Source: Rubrobacter indicoceani
GTDB lineage: Bacteria > Actinomycetota > Rubrobacteria > Rubrobacterales > Rubrobacteraceae
Length of the DNA: 64,000 nt
Direction of reading: 5' to 3'
NCBI RefSeq assembly: GCF_003568865.1
Contig: NZ_CP031115.1
Span: 1,674,001 to 1,738,000, forward strand
A model generated the notes under the pieces. That model was given only the letters and a program-made list of their open reading frames with translations, ran no database searches and was not told the DNA's origin. Shown piece by piece: positions 23,673 to 32,166 of the stretch (positions within the stretch are counted from its first letter, which is position 1; every line of letters begins with the position of its first letter). The position numbers and the translations under genes are program-made.

Positions 23673-26600
23673 TTGTCGTCTGAGACCGCGCGGATCGCAC
23701 TGCTGGTACTCGGCATGCATCGTTCGGGGACGAGCGCGATGTCCGGGATGCTCTCCCTGCTCGGCGCAGAGCCGCCGGAACGGCTGGTGGCGGCGGACGG
23801 GACCAACGAAGCGGGCCACTGGGAGCCCGAGCGGCTGGTCGCGCTCCACGATCGGATGCTAGCCGAGGTCGGGAGCCGCTGGGACGACTGGCGACGCTTC
23901 GACCCGGCGAAGCTCGGGAAAGAACGCCTCGCCGGATACGAAGCGGAGATCTCCGACCTCATAACCGCCGACTACGGCGACGCACCGCTCTTTGTCCTGA
24001 AGGACCCGCGGATCTGCCGCTTCGTGCCGCTCTACAAAAAGGTTCTGGCCGGGATGGGCGTGGAACCCCGCTACGTCCTGACTTACCGGAACCCGCTTTC
24101 GGTGCTGGACTCGCTCGACGCCCGGGACGACATGACCCCTTCTTACGCGGCGGCGGTCTGGCTGCGCCACGTGCTCGACGCCGAGCGCAATACCCGCAAC
24201 GGCACCCGGTCCTTTGTCGCCTACGAGGACTTCATGGCCGACTGGCGGTCCGTGGCAGGACAGCTCTCGGGGGAGCTCGGTCTCCGGTGGCCCGTAGATC
24301 CGGAGAAGTCCGGGGTTGATGATTTCCTTTTGCAGGCTCTGCAGCACCATCGGGCCACACCGGAGCGGTGGGACGCCGACTTGCGGTTCGAGCCCGCGCT
24401 CCGCGACGTTTACGCCTCGCTTCTCGAGTTGTCGAAGAACGTTTCGGACGCCGGGGCCCTCGAAACCCTCACCCAGCTCAAAGAAGAATTCGACCTGTCC
24501 CGGTCCGATCCGGTCGACGCGACCTTTGAGGAGATATCCCGCCGCCAACAACGGGAACAGATGAACGTCGAGCACCTGCAGAGGCTCGTCGCCGATCTGC
24601 AGAAGCGTGCGGCGGAGTACGAGGAACTGAGCCTCCCGGCGACGGATGAAGCGGCGATCTCCGAGCTGGAATCCCAGTACGCCGAGCTTGAGAGCCAGCT
24701 TGCCAAAGAGAGAAAGCAGACGGCGGCCCTTGTCACCCAGAGGGCCGGACTCAAGGCGCAGATAGAGACGCTGAGGGGTGAACTCGGCGCGCGGGGCGGC
24801 CTCGGTCTGAACCCGACGAGGCTTCGCCGGACGGCCCGCCGACTCGTGAGCGACCCGGCGAGCGTGCTCAGAGCCGTGCGTCGGCTGCGTCCCGTGAGCC
24901 CGGCGAAGGCCGAGAACCCGACCTCTCCAAACGAACCGCTCCCCGGCGCGGCGAACCTCTCCGAGGAGGAGCTGGAGCGGGTGCGCCGGGCCTTCGACGA
25001 AGGCTTCTACCTGACAGCCTACCCGGACGTTGCGGCGGGCGAGGAAGACCCCTTCCGGCACTACATGAGGGTCGGGTGGAAGGGAGGGCGGAACCCGACC
25101 CCCCGATTTTCGACAAGGTACTACCTGCAGACAAACCCGGACATTGCGCAGGCCGGGATCAACCCCTTTGCGCACTGGGTATTGCACGGATACCGCAACA
25201 AACGCCCGACCGTCCCCTTCGCCCGGCGGCTCGAACTGCTCGACTACGCGCCGAAGGTCTCCGTTATCGTGCCCAACTACAACCACGCCCGGTTTCTCGG
25301 GCGGCGGCTTGATTCGATCCTCGACCAGACCTACCGGAACATCGAGGTTCTCGTCCTCGACGACCGCTCGACCGACAACAGCCGCAAGGTTATAGAGGAA
25401 TACCAGGAAAAGCACCCCGACAGGATTCGCACCCTTTTCAACGAGCAGAACTCGGGGAACGTCTTCCGGCAGTGGCGGCGCGGCGTGGAGGCTTCGGAGG
25501 GTGAGCTTGTCTGGATCTGCGAGAGCGACGACTTCTGCGAGGAGGACTTCCTTGAAGGCCTCGTCGAGAAGTTCCGCGACCGGAGCGTAAACCTCGCCTT
25601 CGGGCGCATCCAGTTCGCGGACCGAAACGGAGACCTGCTGCAGGGCATGGATCAGTACCGCGAAACGGCGGAGCCGGGGATCTGGGCCGAGAAGACCTCC
25701 CGCCCGGCCCGCGAGTGGTTCACGAACGGCTTCGGCGTGAACAACGTCGTTGCCAACGTCGGGGGCTGCGTTTTCCGGCGGCAGACCCTGCCGGATTCCG
25801 TCTGGGACGAGGCCGGAAACTACTCCGTCCTCGGCGACTGGTTTCTCTACATCCACCTCGCGGGCGGCGGCAAGATAGCCTACGAACCCGCCTCCGTCGC
25901 GTACTTCCGTCAGCACGGCGGCAACACGTCGGTCGCCGCGTTCAAGACGGAGGGTTTCTACAGAGAACACGAGCGGCTGATGTCACTCCTGCGCCGCCGG
26001 TGGGACGTGCCGGAGCGTACCGTCCGGGCGTTTCAGGAGAAGATAGCCTTCCAGTACGGACGTTTCGGTCTGGAAGAGAAGTTCGGAAAGCCCCTGACGG
26101 AGTACTGCGACCCGGAGCGTCTGATGGCGGTGGCGCCAACGGAGAAGCACTATCTCATAGCCTTTCTCGGTTTCCACTCCGGCGGCGGGGAGGTCTTCCC
26201 GCTCCACCTCGCCAACGAGCTGCGCGCGCAGGGCAGGCTCGTCTCGATGCTGGCGATGGACCTCAGCGACGTGCAGCCCGAGATGCACGATGCGCTCGAC
26301 CCGGCCATCCCCGTCTACGATTCTTCGTGGGTCAGGGAGTACGGCGCGGACGAATTCCTCACGGGAGCAGGGGTCTCGCTCGTCCACTCGCACATAATCG
26401 CGGTCGAGGCCTTCTTCTTCGAAGAGTGTGAGATCACGCGCAGCGTCCCGTACCTTGTGACGCTGCACGGCTCGTACGACTCCGCCGCCCTCAGCCGGGA
26501 GCGGCTCTTCAGGATAGTCCTGAACACGAACCACTTCGTCTACACGGCGGAGAAGAACCTCGCCCCCTTCCGGCGGCTGCCGCTCTCGGACGACATCTTC

Positions 26601-27233
26601 ACCAAGCTCACAAACGCCCTCCCCGACGACCCGCACCCGTTCCCGAAGTCGCGTGAGGAACTCGGTATCGCCGAAGACGCGGTCGTCTTCACGCTCGTTG
26701 CACGCGGCATCCGGCGCAAGGGCTGGCGGGCGTCCATCGCCGCTTTCCAGAAGCTGCGCGACGCAGGCCCGCCGGGTGCGGTACATCTGCTGCTCTGCGG
26801 CGACGGCGAGGAGAAGGAGCGGCAGGAGGCCCTGCACGGCAGGGACAGAGATATCACCTTTCTCGGCTACCAGTCGCGCATAGACGGCCTCTACCGCCTG
26901 AGCGACGTCGCGCTCGTGCCGACCCGGTTTGCCGGGGAATCGTATCCGCTGTGCATCACGCAGGCACTTCAGACCGGGACGCCCGTGATCTCCACAAAGA
27001 TCGGCGAGATAGAGAGCATGATGGACGGGACGGACGGGCCGGGCGGCATCCTTCTCGACTACGAACGCGACACCGGACTGTACATCGAACGCCTCGAAGA
27101 GGCTATGTCCCGTATGATGGACGGCGAAACGCGGGAAAAGTACGCGCGGCTCGCCGGGAGAAAAGGCGAAACGTTCAGCATGGAAAAAGTAGCAAAAGAC
27201 TACGTGAGGTTGTATGAGGAACTTGTTCGGTAG
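23673..27233 (+). CDS. Sulfotransferase-like/GT2/GT4 multidomain glycan enzyme
   Basis: 1186-residue multidomain cytoplasmic protein. Residues 5-250: sulfotransferase-like fold with the PAPS phosphate loop LGMHRSGTS (13-21) and a 3'-phosphate motif RNPLSVLDSLDARDD (139-153). Residues about 265-372: long coiled coil. Residues about 440-512: two glycosyltransferase-associated repeats (YPDVAAGEEDPFRHY; NPDIAQAGINPFAHW). Residues 526-760: GT2 domain opening with KVSVIVPNYNHARFL and carrying ESDD as metal-binding acid motif. Residues about 830-1186: GT4-type domain. The TTG at 23673 with AAAGGAG is chosen over an earlier frame start at 23550. It leads a five-gene run and probably makes and modifies a sulfated or otherwise decorated surface glycan. 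Confidence 0.88.
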   Translation: MSSETARIALLVLGMHRSGTSAMSGMLSLLGAEPPERLVAADGTNEAGHWEPERLVALHDRMLAEVGSRWDDWRRFDPAKLGKERLAGYEAEISDLITADYGDAPLFVLKDPRICRFVPLYKKVLAGMGVEPRYVLTYRNPLSVLDSLDARDDMTPSYAAAVWLRHVLDAERNTRNGTRSFVAYEDFMADWRSVAGQLSGELGLRWPVDPEKSGVDDFLLQALQHHRATPERWDADLRFEPALRDVYASLLELSKNVSDAGALETLTQLKEEFDLSRSDPVDATFEEISRRQQREQMNVEHLQRLVADLQKRAAEYEELSLPATDEAAISELESQYAELESQLAKERKQTAALVTQRAGLKAQIETLRGELGARGGLGLNPTRLRRTARRLVSDPASVLRAVRRLRPVSPAKAENPTSPNEPLPGAANLSEEELERVRRAFDEGFYLTAYPDVAAGEEDPFRHYMRVGWKGGRNPTPRFSTRYYLQTNPDIAQAGINPFAHWVLHGYRNKRPTVPFARRLELLDYAPKVSVIVPNYNHARFLGRRLDSILDQTYRNIEVLVLDDRSTDNSRKVIEEYQEKHPDRIRTLFNEQNSGNVFRQWRRGVEASEGELVWICESDDFCEEDFLEGLVEKFRDRSVNLAFGRIQFADRNGDLLQGMDQYRETAEPGIWAEKTSRPAREWFTNGFGVNNVVANVGGCVFRRQTLPDSVWDEAGNYSVLGDWFLYIHLAGGGKIAYEPASVAYFRQHGGNTSVAAFKTEGFYREHERLMSLLRRRWDVPERTVRAFQEKIAFQYGRFGLEEKFGKPLTEYCDPERLMAVAPTEKHYLIAFLGFHSGGGEVFPLHLANELRAQGRLVSMLAMDLSDVQPEMHDALDPAIPVYDSSWVREYGADEFLTGAGVSLVHSHIIAVEAFFFEECEITRSVPYLVTLHGSYDSAALSRERLFRIVLNTNHFVYTAEKNLAPFRRLPLSDDIFTKLTNALPDDPHPFPKSREELGIAEDAVVFTLVARGIRRKGWRASIAAFQKLRDAGPPGAVHLLLCGDGEEKERQEALHGRDRDITFLGYQSRIDGLYRLSDVALVPTRFAGESYPLCITQALQTGTPVISTKIGEIESMMDGTDGPGGILLDYERDTGLYIERLEEAMSRMMDGETREKYARLAGRKGETFSMEKVAKDYVRLYEELVR

Positions 27234-28245
27234 GGTGAGATCCCAGGCCTTCGGCTCACGAAATCCCGGAAGAAAGACCGGAGTCCTCTCCGGGTACGAG
27301 AAGATCACCCTGCATTGCGGCCTGCACAAGACCGGAACCTCCTACCTACAGACCGTGCTGCACGACAACGCCGCCGTCCTCGAAGAACACGGCATCGAAT
27401 ACCCGACCGCGCTCCGAAAAACCCCGGGCGGCAACAAGGGAAACCACGGCATAGTTGCCAGTAAATACCTTCAGAACCGGGACATAGACACGGTGTTTCG
27501 GAGCTTCACCAGCGTCGGGAACCACCGCCCGACCCTGCTTCTTTCGGGGGAAGGGTTCTCCAACAAACCCACCCTGAACGGGGGTTTTCTAGAAGCTTTT
27601 CTAGAGGCCGCATCGAAAGCCAGGGTAGAGTTCCTGTTCTATCTCAGAAGGCCGGATCACCTGCACGAGAGCGCCTACGCGCAGACTATGAAGCGGCGTG
27701 CAGGAAACGTCATATCGAGCGGCGGCTATCGTGTGGACTTCCTTGAGAGGCTGATGCCCTTCGTGGAGGCTTTCGGCAGGGAGAATATAACCATTCGCCC
27801 GTACAACAGAAAGCTCTGGCCGGACGGCGAGCTCGGGGCGGACTTCTGCGCCGCTATCGGCAGGCCGGAGTTGTGGCCGCACATAAGCCCGGATCAGGAG
27901 AAAACGGTCAACGCCTCGCTTAACCGGGATCAGGTCTTTCTTCTGTCGCGGCTCACAGACCCGAAGGCCAAAAAGCGGCTCATCGGTTACTTTGCGGAGA
28001 ACCCCGGGGGGCTGCCGGGCGACGGCGGGAAGTTCTTTCTCTCACCCGAAGAGCGGCGCGCGATCAACGCCCGGCACGCCGAGTCCAACCAGCGGCTCGC
28101 GGACCTCTTCGACCTCGGGGACATAAACGAGTTCCTCGGTATCGAAGAGGACGAGGACGACCCCGGGTGGCGGCCATACAGACCGGACTGGGAGAGGCTG
28201 TTCGGGTATCTGGCTCGCTTCACGGACCATGAGAGGCGAAAGTAA
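27214..28245 (+). CDS. Sulfotransferase-like protein A
   Basis: 343-residue protein with the phosphate loop CGLHKTGTSYLQTVL near residue 34, the 5'-phosphosulfate-binding pattern of bacterial PAPS sulfotransferases, and LRRPDHLHESAY as the matching 3'-phosphate segment. The C-terminal third is variable. The start overlaps the multidomain gene by 20 bp. Probably transfers sulfate to a glycan made by the neighbouring glycosyltransferases. A kinase-like role cannot be fully excluded, as the HxGxxKTG group is poorly characterised. Confidence 0.8.
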   Translation: MRNLFGRVRSQAFGSRNPGRKTGVLSGYEKITLHCGLHKTGTSYLQTVLHDNAAVLEEHGIEYPTALRKTPGGNKGNHGIVASKYLQNRDIDTVFRSFTSVGNHRPTLLLSGEGFSNKPTLNGGFLEAFLEAASKARVEFLFYLRRPDHLHESAYAQTMKRRAGNVISSGGYRVDFLERLMPFVEAFGRENITIRPYNRKLWPDGELGADFCAAIGRPELWPHISPDQEKTVNASLNRDQVFLLSRLTDPKAKKRLIGYFAENPGGLPGDGGKFFLSPEERRAINARHAESNQRLADLFDLGDINEFLGIEEDEDDPGWRPYRPDWERLFGYLARFTDHERRK

Positions 28246-29335
28246 GGTGCGTGAGTGGTACAGAAGATTTCGTCCGGCTTCGCGAGGGAATGGCGAACGG
28301 TCAGGCGAATTTGAGGGGCGGAGGATCACGGTCCACGTCGGGGCGAACAAGACGGGAAGCTCCGCCGTACAGCGGTTTCTCGGACGAAACGCGGCCCTTC
28401 TCTTTCGGAGGGAGAACATCGTCGTCCCGAACAAGGACTTCGAGTGGCTGAAGAAGGTCGGTCCGGGCAATCAGGTCTTTGCGTTTCAGGAACTGCTCAA
28501 CGGTCCGGAGAAAGAGCGCGGGCGGCTGGATGAAGCCCTCGGCAGGATTTTTCGTGATCACCCCGAAACACAGCGGATAGTTCTAAGTGCGGAGAACCTA
28601 GCGGCACACCCCGAAGCACCGGATCTCTTCTCGAAGCTCGCAGAAGAGTACAGGGTCGAGGTTGTCATGTACGTCCGGCGGCAGGACGAGTTCCTGCTCT
28701 CGTCCTGGCAGCAGTGGAACTCCAAAATTTCGACCGACTTCTGGGCGTGGCTTGTCTCGGAGGTCGGGAGGCTCGGCGACTGGGAAGCTTACCTCAGAAA
28801 CTGGGAGCGGGTCGTCCCGAAGGAGAATATAAAGGTTCGCGTCTACGAACGCCCGAAGCTCAGAGACGGCGACGTGGTTGCAGACTTTCACGCCGCGCTC
28901 GGCCTCCGGGTTCCCTTCGATAAGCTGACCTACCCGAAAGGTAGCGTAAACCCGAGCTATTCGGATGAAATCATGGACCTCGTAAAAGGCAACGACCTGA
29001 TCTTCGACGACGCCCACGACAACCGCTTCTACCATTTCATTGCGGAGCTTACCGGGGATCACTTCAAGAAGTCCTCCGGTGAATCGTCCATTACGATGGC
29101 CCAGCGCCGGACGATCCTGAAGCGTTACGAAGCGCAGAACAGACGGGTGAAAGAACGCTACCTCCCCCGAAACAGCGAGATCGGCGCAGAGCTTTTTACC
29201 CAACCCACCGAGGAGGACTACCGCTATGTCCCGCAGGACGAACTCGACCGGAGGAAGCTGGAATTCCTTACGACGCTGGTTTACCGACTCCACCGCAGAA
29301 ACAGCGAACAGGGAAACGAAAAGGGGAGCGGGTAA
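28229..29335 (+). CDS. Sulfotransferase-like protein B
   Basis: 368-residue homologue of the proteins before and after it. VHVGANKTGSSAVQRFL is the phosphate loop and YVRRQDEFLLSSW the 3'-phosphate segment. It overlaps protein A by 17 bp and the methyltransferase by 110 bp. It is diverged enough from protein A to suggest a different acceptor rather than a fresh duplication. Confidence 0.8.
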   Translation: MRGESKVREWYRRFRPASRGNGERSGEFEGRRITVHVGANKTGSSAVQRFLGRNAALLFRRENIVVPNKDFEWLKKVGPGNQVFAFQELLNGPEKERGRLDEALGRIFRDHPETQRIVLSAENLAAHPEAPDLFSKLAEEYRVEVVMYVRRQDEFLLSSWQQWNSKISTDFWAWLVSEVGRLGDWEAYLRNWERVVPKENIKVRVYERPKLRDGDVVADFHAALGLRVPFDKLTYPKGSVNPSYSDEIMDLVKGNDLIFDDAHDNRFYHFIAELTGDHFKKSSGESSITMAQRRTILKRYEAQNRRVKERYLPRNSEIGAELFTQPTEEDYRYVPQDELDRRKLEFLTTLVYRLHRRNSEQGNEKGSG

Positions 29336-30059
29336 CGCGAAACCGCTCGACTCCTTTGAGCTGGACGGCGTAAGGTTTATCCTCGACCTCCGGGACGGAA
29401 AGGATCGGGGCACGTCGCGGGATAACGAGTTCGTGCTGGTCAAACCGCGCAGCTTTGTAGACTTCTACCGGGGACTGCAAAACAAGGAACCGAAGAACAT
29501 TCTGGAGGTCGGGATGTTCGAGGGCGGTTCGCTCGTCCTCTTCGACAAACTGTTCTCGCCCGAGAAGCTCGTCGGGCTGGACATCCGCAGGGAGCCGATA
29601 GAACCGCTCGAAAACTACCGGAGGGACAGGCCGCACATAAAGACGTTCTACGGCCTCTCACAGAACGACCCGGAGCTTCGGAAAACTCTCGGCGAAGAGT
29701 TCCCGGAAGGCATAGACCTCGTCGTGGACGACGCCTCGCACCATTACGAGATGTCGCGGGCGACGTTTCATTCGTGCTTTCCGCTCGTAAACCCCGGCGG
29801 GCTGTACGTTATAGAAGACTGGTCATGGTCGCACCAGCCCGGCGCGCAGACCGACGCTCATCCCTGGTTCAAGAGGCCGGCCCTTACGAACCTGATCCTG
29901 GACCTTCTCATCAACGTGCCGAACAGCCCACACCTGGAAAAAGTAACCCTCCATCAAGACATCGTCGTGGTGGAGAAATCCCTCACGCCGCCCGAGACGG
30001 ACATAGATCTGGACGAAGGTCACGACCGCCTCAGAGGCCACACGCTGGGGAGTCTTTGA
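29226..30059 (+). CDS. Class I SAM methyltransferase in glycan cluster
   Basis: 277-residue methyltransferase. NILEVGMFEGGSLVLF is motif I, LVGLDIRRE motif II, IDLVVDDASHHYEMSRATF motif IV, and NPGGLYVIEDW the post-motif. The overall pattern is that of cephalosporin hydroxylase/CmcI-like or Methyltransf_24 enzymes that O-methylate sugars. The ATG at 29226 gives an unusually long 110-bp overlap with the preceding gene; no canonical start lies nearer the junction. It probably methylates a glycan sugar; inference from context. Confidence 0.78.
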   Translation: MSRRTNSTGGSWNSLRRWFTDSTAETANRETKRGAGNAKPLDSFELDGVRFILDLRDGKDRGTSRDNEFVLVKPRSFVDFYRGLQNKEPKNILEVGMFEGGSLVLFDKLFSPEKLVGLDIRREPIEPLENYRRDRPHIKTFYGLSQNDPELRKTLGEEFPEGIDLVVDDASHHYEMSRATFHSCFPLVNPGGLYVIEDWSWSHQPGAQTDAHPWFKRPALTNLILDLLINVPNSPHLEKVTLHQDIVVVEKSLTPPETDIDLDEGHDRLRGHTLGSL

Positions 30060-30062
30060 TCC

Positions 30063-31148
30063 ATGAGCCGCAGAGCGGTCGTCCACATCGGAATAGACAA
30101 GACCGGCTCGAAGACAGTGCAGAACACTTTCTACGGGGCAAGAGAACCACTCCTCTCAGAAGAGCGAATCCTCTATCCTTCCGTCTCGGTCAACCTGAGC
30201 GTCCCCCTCGCGGTGGCCTTTCAGGACGTCTCCCCGACAACGCTCAGGCCGATCAAATCCCCCCTCGTTGACGAATCTTCACTTGAACGCACGCGCCGGA
30301 ACTTCCGGGCCGCCCTCGAAGCCGAACTCGACCGGGACAACTGGGAGACGCTTGTTCTCTCCGCCGAGAGCCTGTGCGACTTCGCGCCGCGGGAGGTGTC
30401 GCGCTTTATGGAGTGGCTCGGCGGCTACACGAGCGACGTTCGGATAATCGCCTACGTGCGCCATCCTGTTGAGTGGACCCGCAGCTCGCTGCAGCAGCAC
30501 GTAAAGGGCGGTCGGTCGCTCGAAGACCTCTACGAAAACCCACCCCTCCCGAACTGGCGCAGGCGGTTCACGCCCTGGCTAGAGGCGTTCGGGCGTGAGC
30601 GGTTCACGCTCGTCTCCTTTGACGATGCGATACGGGGCGACGGACTAGCCGCCTCGTTCTGCGACGCGGCGGGGCTGCCCCGCGAGAAGATACTGCCCTT
30701 TGTCCCGGCGGCTCCGGTCAATGAGTCAATGTCTCACGAGGCGGTTCTGCTCCTCGACAGCCTCAACCGTCAGCGACCGCTCATGGTGGACGGCGCCCCC
30801 TCCCCCAAACGCCGCTGGAAAGGCACGGGGACGATAAAGAAGATCCCGGGCCGGAAGTTTCGCCTCTCGGCCGAACAGGAAACCCTCGCCGGGGAGAACG
30901 TTCGCCCCGACCTCGACTGGCTCAACGAGACATTCGGCACGAACCTGTTCCCGGATATCTTCGATAAGGCGGCGAAGAACGAAGAAGCTGCACCGCAGGA
31001 GATCCCCCAGGAGACGATAGACGCGCTCGCCCGGCTTATCTCCGACTACGGCAACAGGATCAAGAGCCTTAAAGAAGCCCGCAGCGAGCCTCTCAAGGCT
31101 CCGAACGTCATCTCGAAGATGCTCGGTCGGCTGCGCTTGCGACGGTAG
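30063..31148 (+). CDS. Sulfotransferase-like protein C
   Basis: 361-residue third stand-alone member. VVHIGIDKTGSKTVQNTF is the phosphate loop and YVRHPVEWTRSSLQQ the 3'-phosphate segment with the Arg and Ser. It starts three bases after the methyltransferase stop. The last 41 bp overlap the end of the convergent epimerase gene. Confidence 0.8.
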   Translation: MSRRAVVHIGIDKTGSKTVQNTFYGAREPLLSEERILYPSVSVNLSVPLAVAFQDVSPTTLRPIKSPLVDESSLERTRRNFRAALEAELDRDNWETLVLSAESLCDFAPREVSRFMEWLGGYTSDVRIIAYVRHPVEWTRSSLQQHVKGGRSLEDLYENPPLPNWRRRFTPWLEAFGRERFTLVSFDDAIRGDGLAASFCDAAGLPREKILPFVPAAPVNESMSHEAVLLLDSLNRQRPLMVDGAPSPKRRWKGTGTIKKIPGRKFRLSAEQETLAGENVRPDLDWLNETFGTNLFPDIFDKAAKNEEAAPQEIPQETIDALARLISDYGNRIKSLKEARSEPLKAPNVISKMLGRLRLRR

Positions 31149-32040
31149 TCTCGACCGCTTCGCGAAACCCGGTCTTCGGTGTCCAGCCGAGAACTCTCCC
31201 GGCGAGCGAGACATCCAGTTGGCTTACCCCCACGTCGGTGTCTCTGGCCGGGAGGTACTCCCGTCTGAAACGGTACCGCGCCGTCGCCTCGACGGCTTCT
31301 ATCACCTCGTTTACGGTGCGGGTTTCACCGCTGCCGATGTTCAGAACTTCCTGCGGGCTTCCCTTGAAGTTCAGCGCAGAGCCTATCGCCTCCACCACGT
31401 CGTCTATAAAGACGTAGTCACGCCTCGCCGCCCCGTCCCCGAGTATCCGCACCTCGCGGTCCTCCCGCCAGCGGTCCAGCAGCATCGGGAAAAGGCCCTG
31501 CCCCCGACGAAACTCCTGCCCCGGCCCGAAGAGGTTCGAGACCCGCAGGACAAAGTACTCCAGGCCGTTGACGTAACCGTGCATCCGGATGTACTTCTCG
31601 AGGATCAGCTTAGTCAGCCCGTGCGAGTTTATGGGGTTCGTAGGACAGGTTTCGGGCGTCGGTACGGGGGCTTCCGGACCGTAGACCGTCCCGCCGGAGG
31701 AGAGAAAAACGTAGCGCTCGACCCCGGCCTCGACGCAGGCCCCGAGAAACGAAACGTGCGGAACGACGTTATCCTCGATATCCGCAGCGGCGCGAGCGTT
31801 CCCGGAACCCGGGCTTGAGGTCGAGATCAACTGCACGACGGTGCGAACTCCAGCGAGCGAGGCGGCCATGGCCGACGGGTCGCCGAGGTCGGCCGTGACG
31901 AACTCCGCAGCCTCCCCCATCTCCCGGACGAAACCCCCGTCCAGCCGCCTCGAAACGGCTCGAACAGGCATCTGATGCTCCACCAGCCACCGGACGACAT
32001 GCCGCCCGACAAAGCCGTTCGCTCCGTAAACCCCGATCAT
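31108..32040 (-). CDS. NAD-dependent sugar epimerase/dehydratase-like SDR
   Basis: 310-residue extended short-chain dehydrogenase. YGANGFVGRHVVRWL is the NAD-binding glycine motif, FLSSGGTVYG carries the catalytic Ser/Thr region, and RDYVFIDDVVEA the substrate-domain segment. At the catalytic YxxxK position the sequence is NSHGLTKLILEKY: the lysine remains but tyrosine is His. The ATG at 32040 with GAGG upstream is preferred over 32070. Convergent with sulfotransferase C by 41 bp. It would supply a nucleotide sugar, if active. Confidence 0.83.
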   Translation of the reverse strand: MIGVYGANGFVGRHVVRWLVEHQMPVRAVSRRLDGGFVREMGEAAEFVTADLGDPSAMAASLAGVRTVVQLISTSSPGSGNARAAADIEDNVVPHVSFLGACVEAGVERYVFLSSGGTVYGPEAPVPTPETCPTNPINSHGLTKLILEKYIRMHGYVNGLEYFVLRVSNLFGPGQEFRRGQGLFPMLLDRWREDREVRILGDGAARRDYVFIDDVVEAIGSALNFKGSPQEVLNIGSGETRTVNEVIEAVEATARYRFRREYLPARDTDVGVSQLDVSLAGRVLGWTPKTGFREAVETTVASAADRASSR

Positions 32041-32166
32041 CCACACCCAGCCTCTGTGTATGGCCTGCAACGAAAAGGTTTTTACCCGCAGTGCTATATG
32101 TCACCGGCAATTCTAGCTTAACAGAGAACTGGGACCCGCCGGGTTTACCTGCCCGGTCAGGCCGGG

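Noticed and set aside
32149-32162. CTGCCCGGTCAGGC, similar to the catabolic operator (11 of 14)
   Set aside because: It lies at the 3' end of an aldehyde dehydrogenase gene and not before any start codon suited to it; probably chance in GC-rich DNA.
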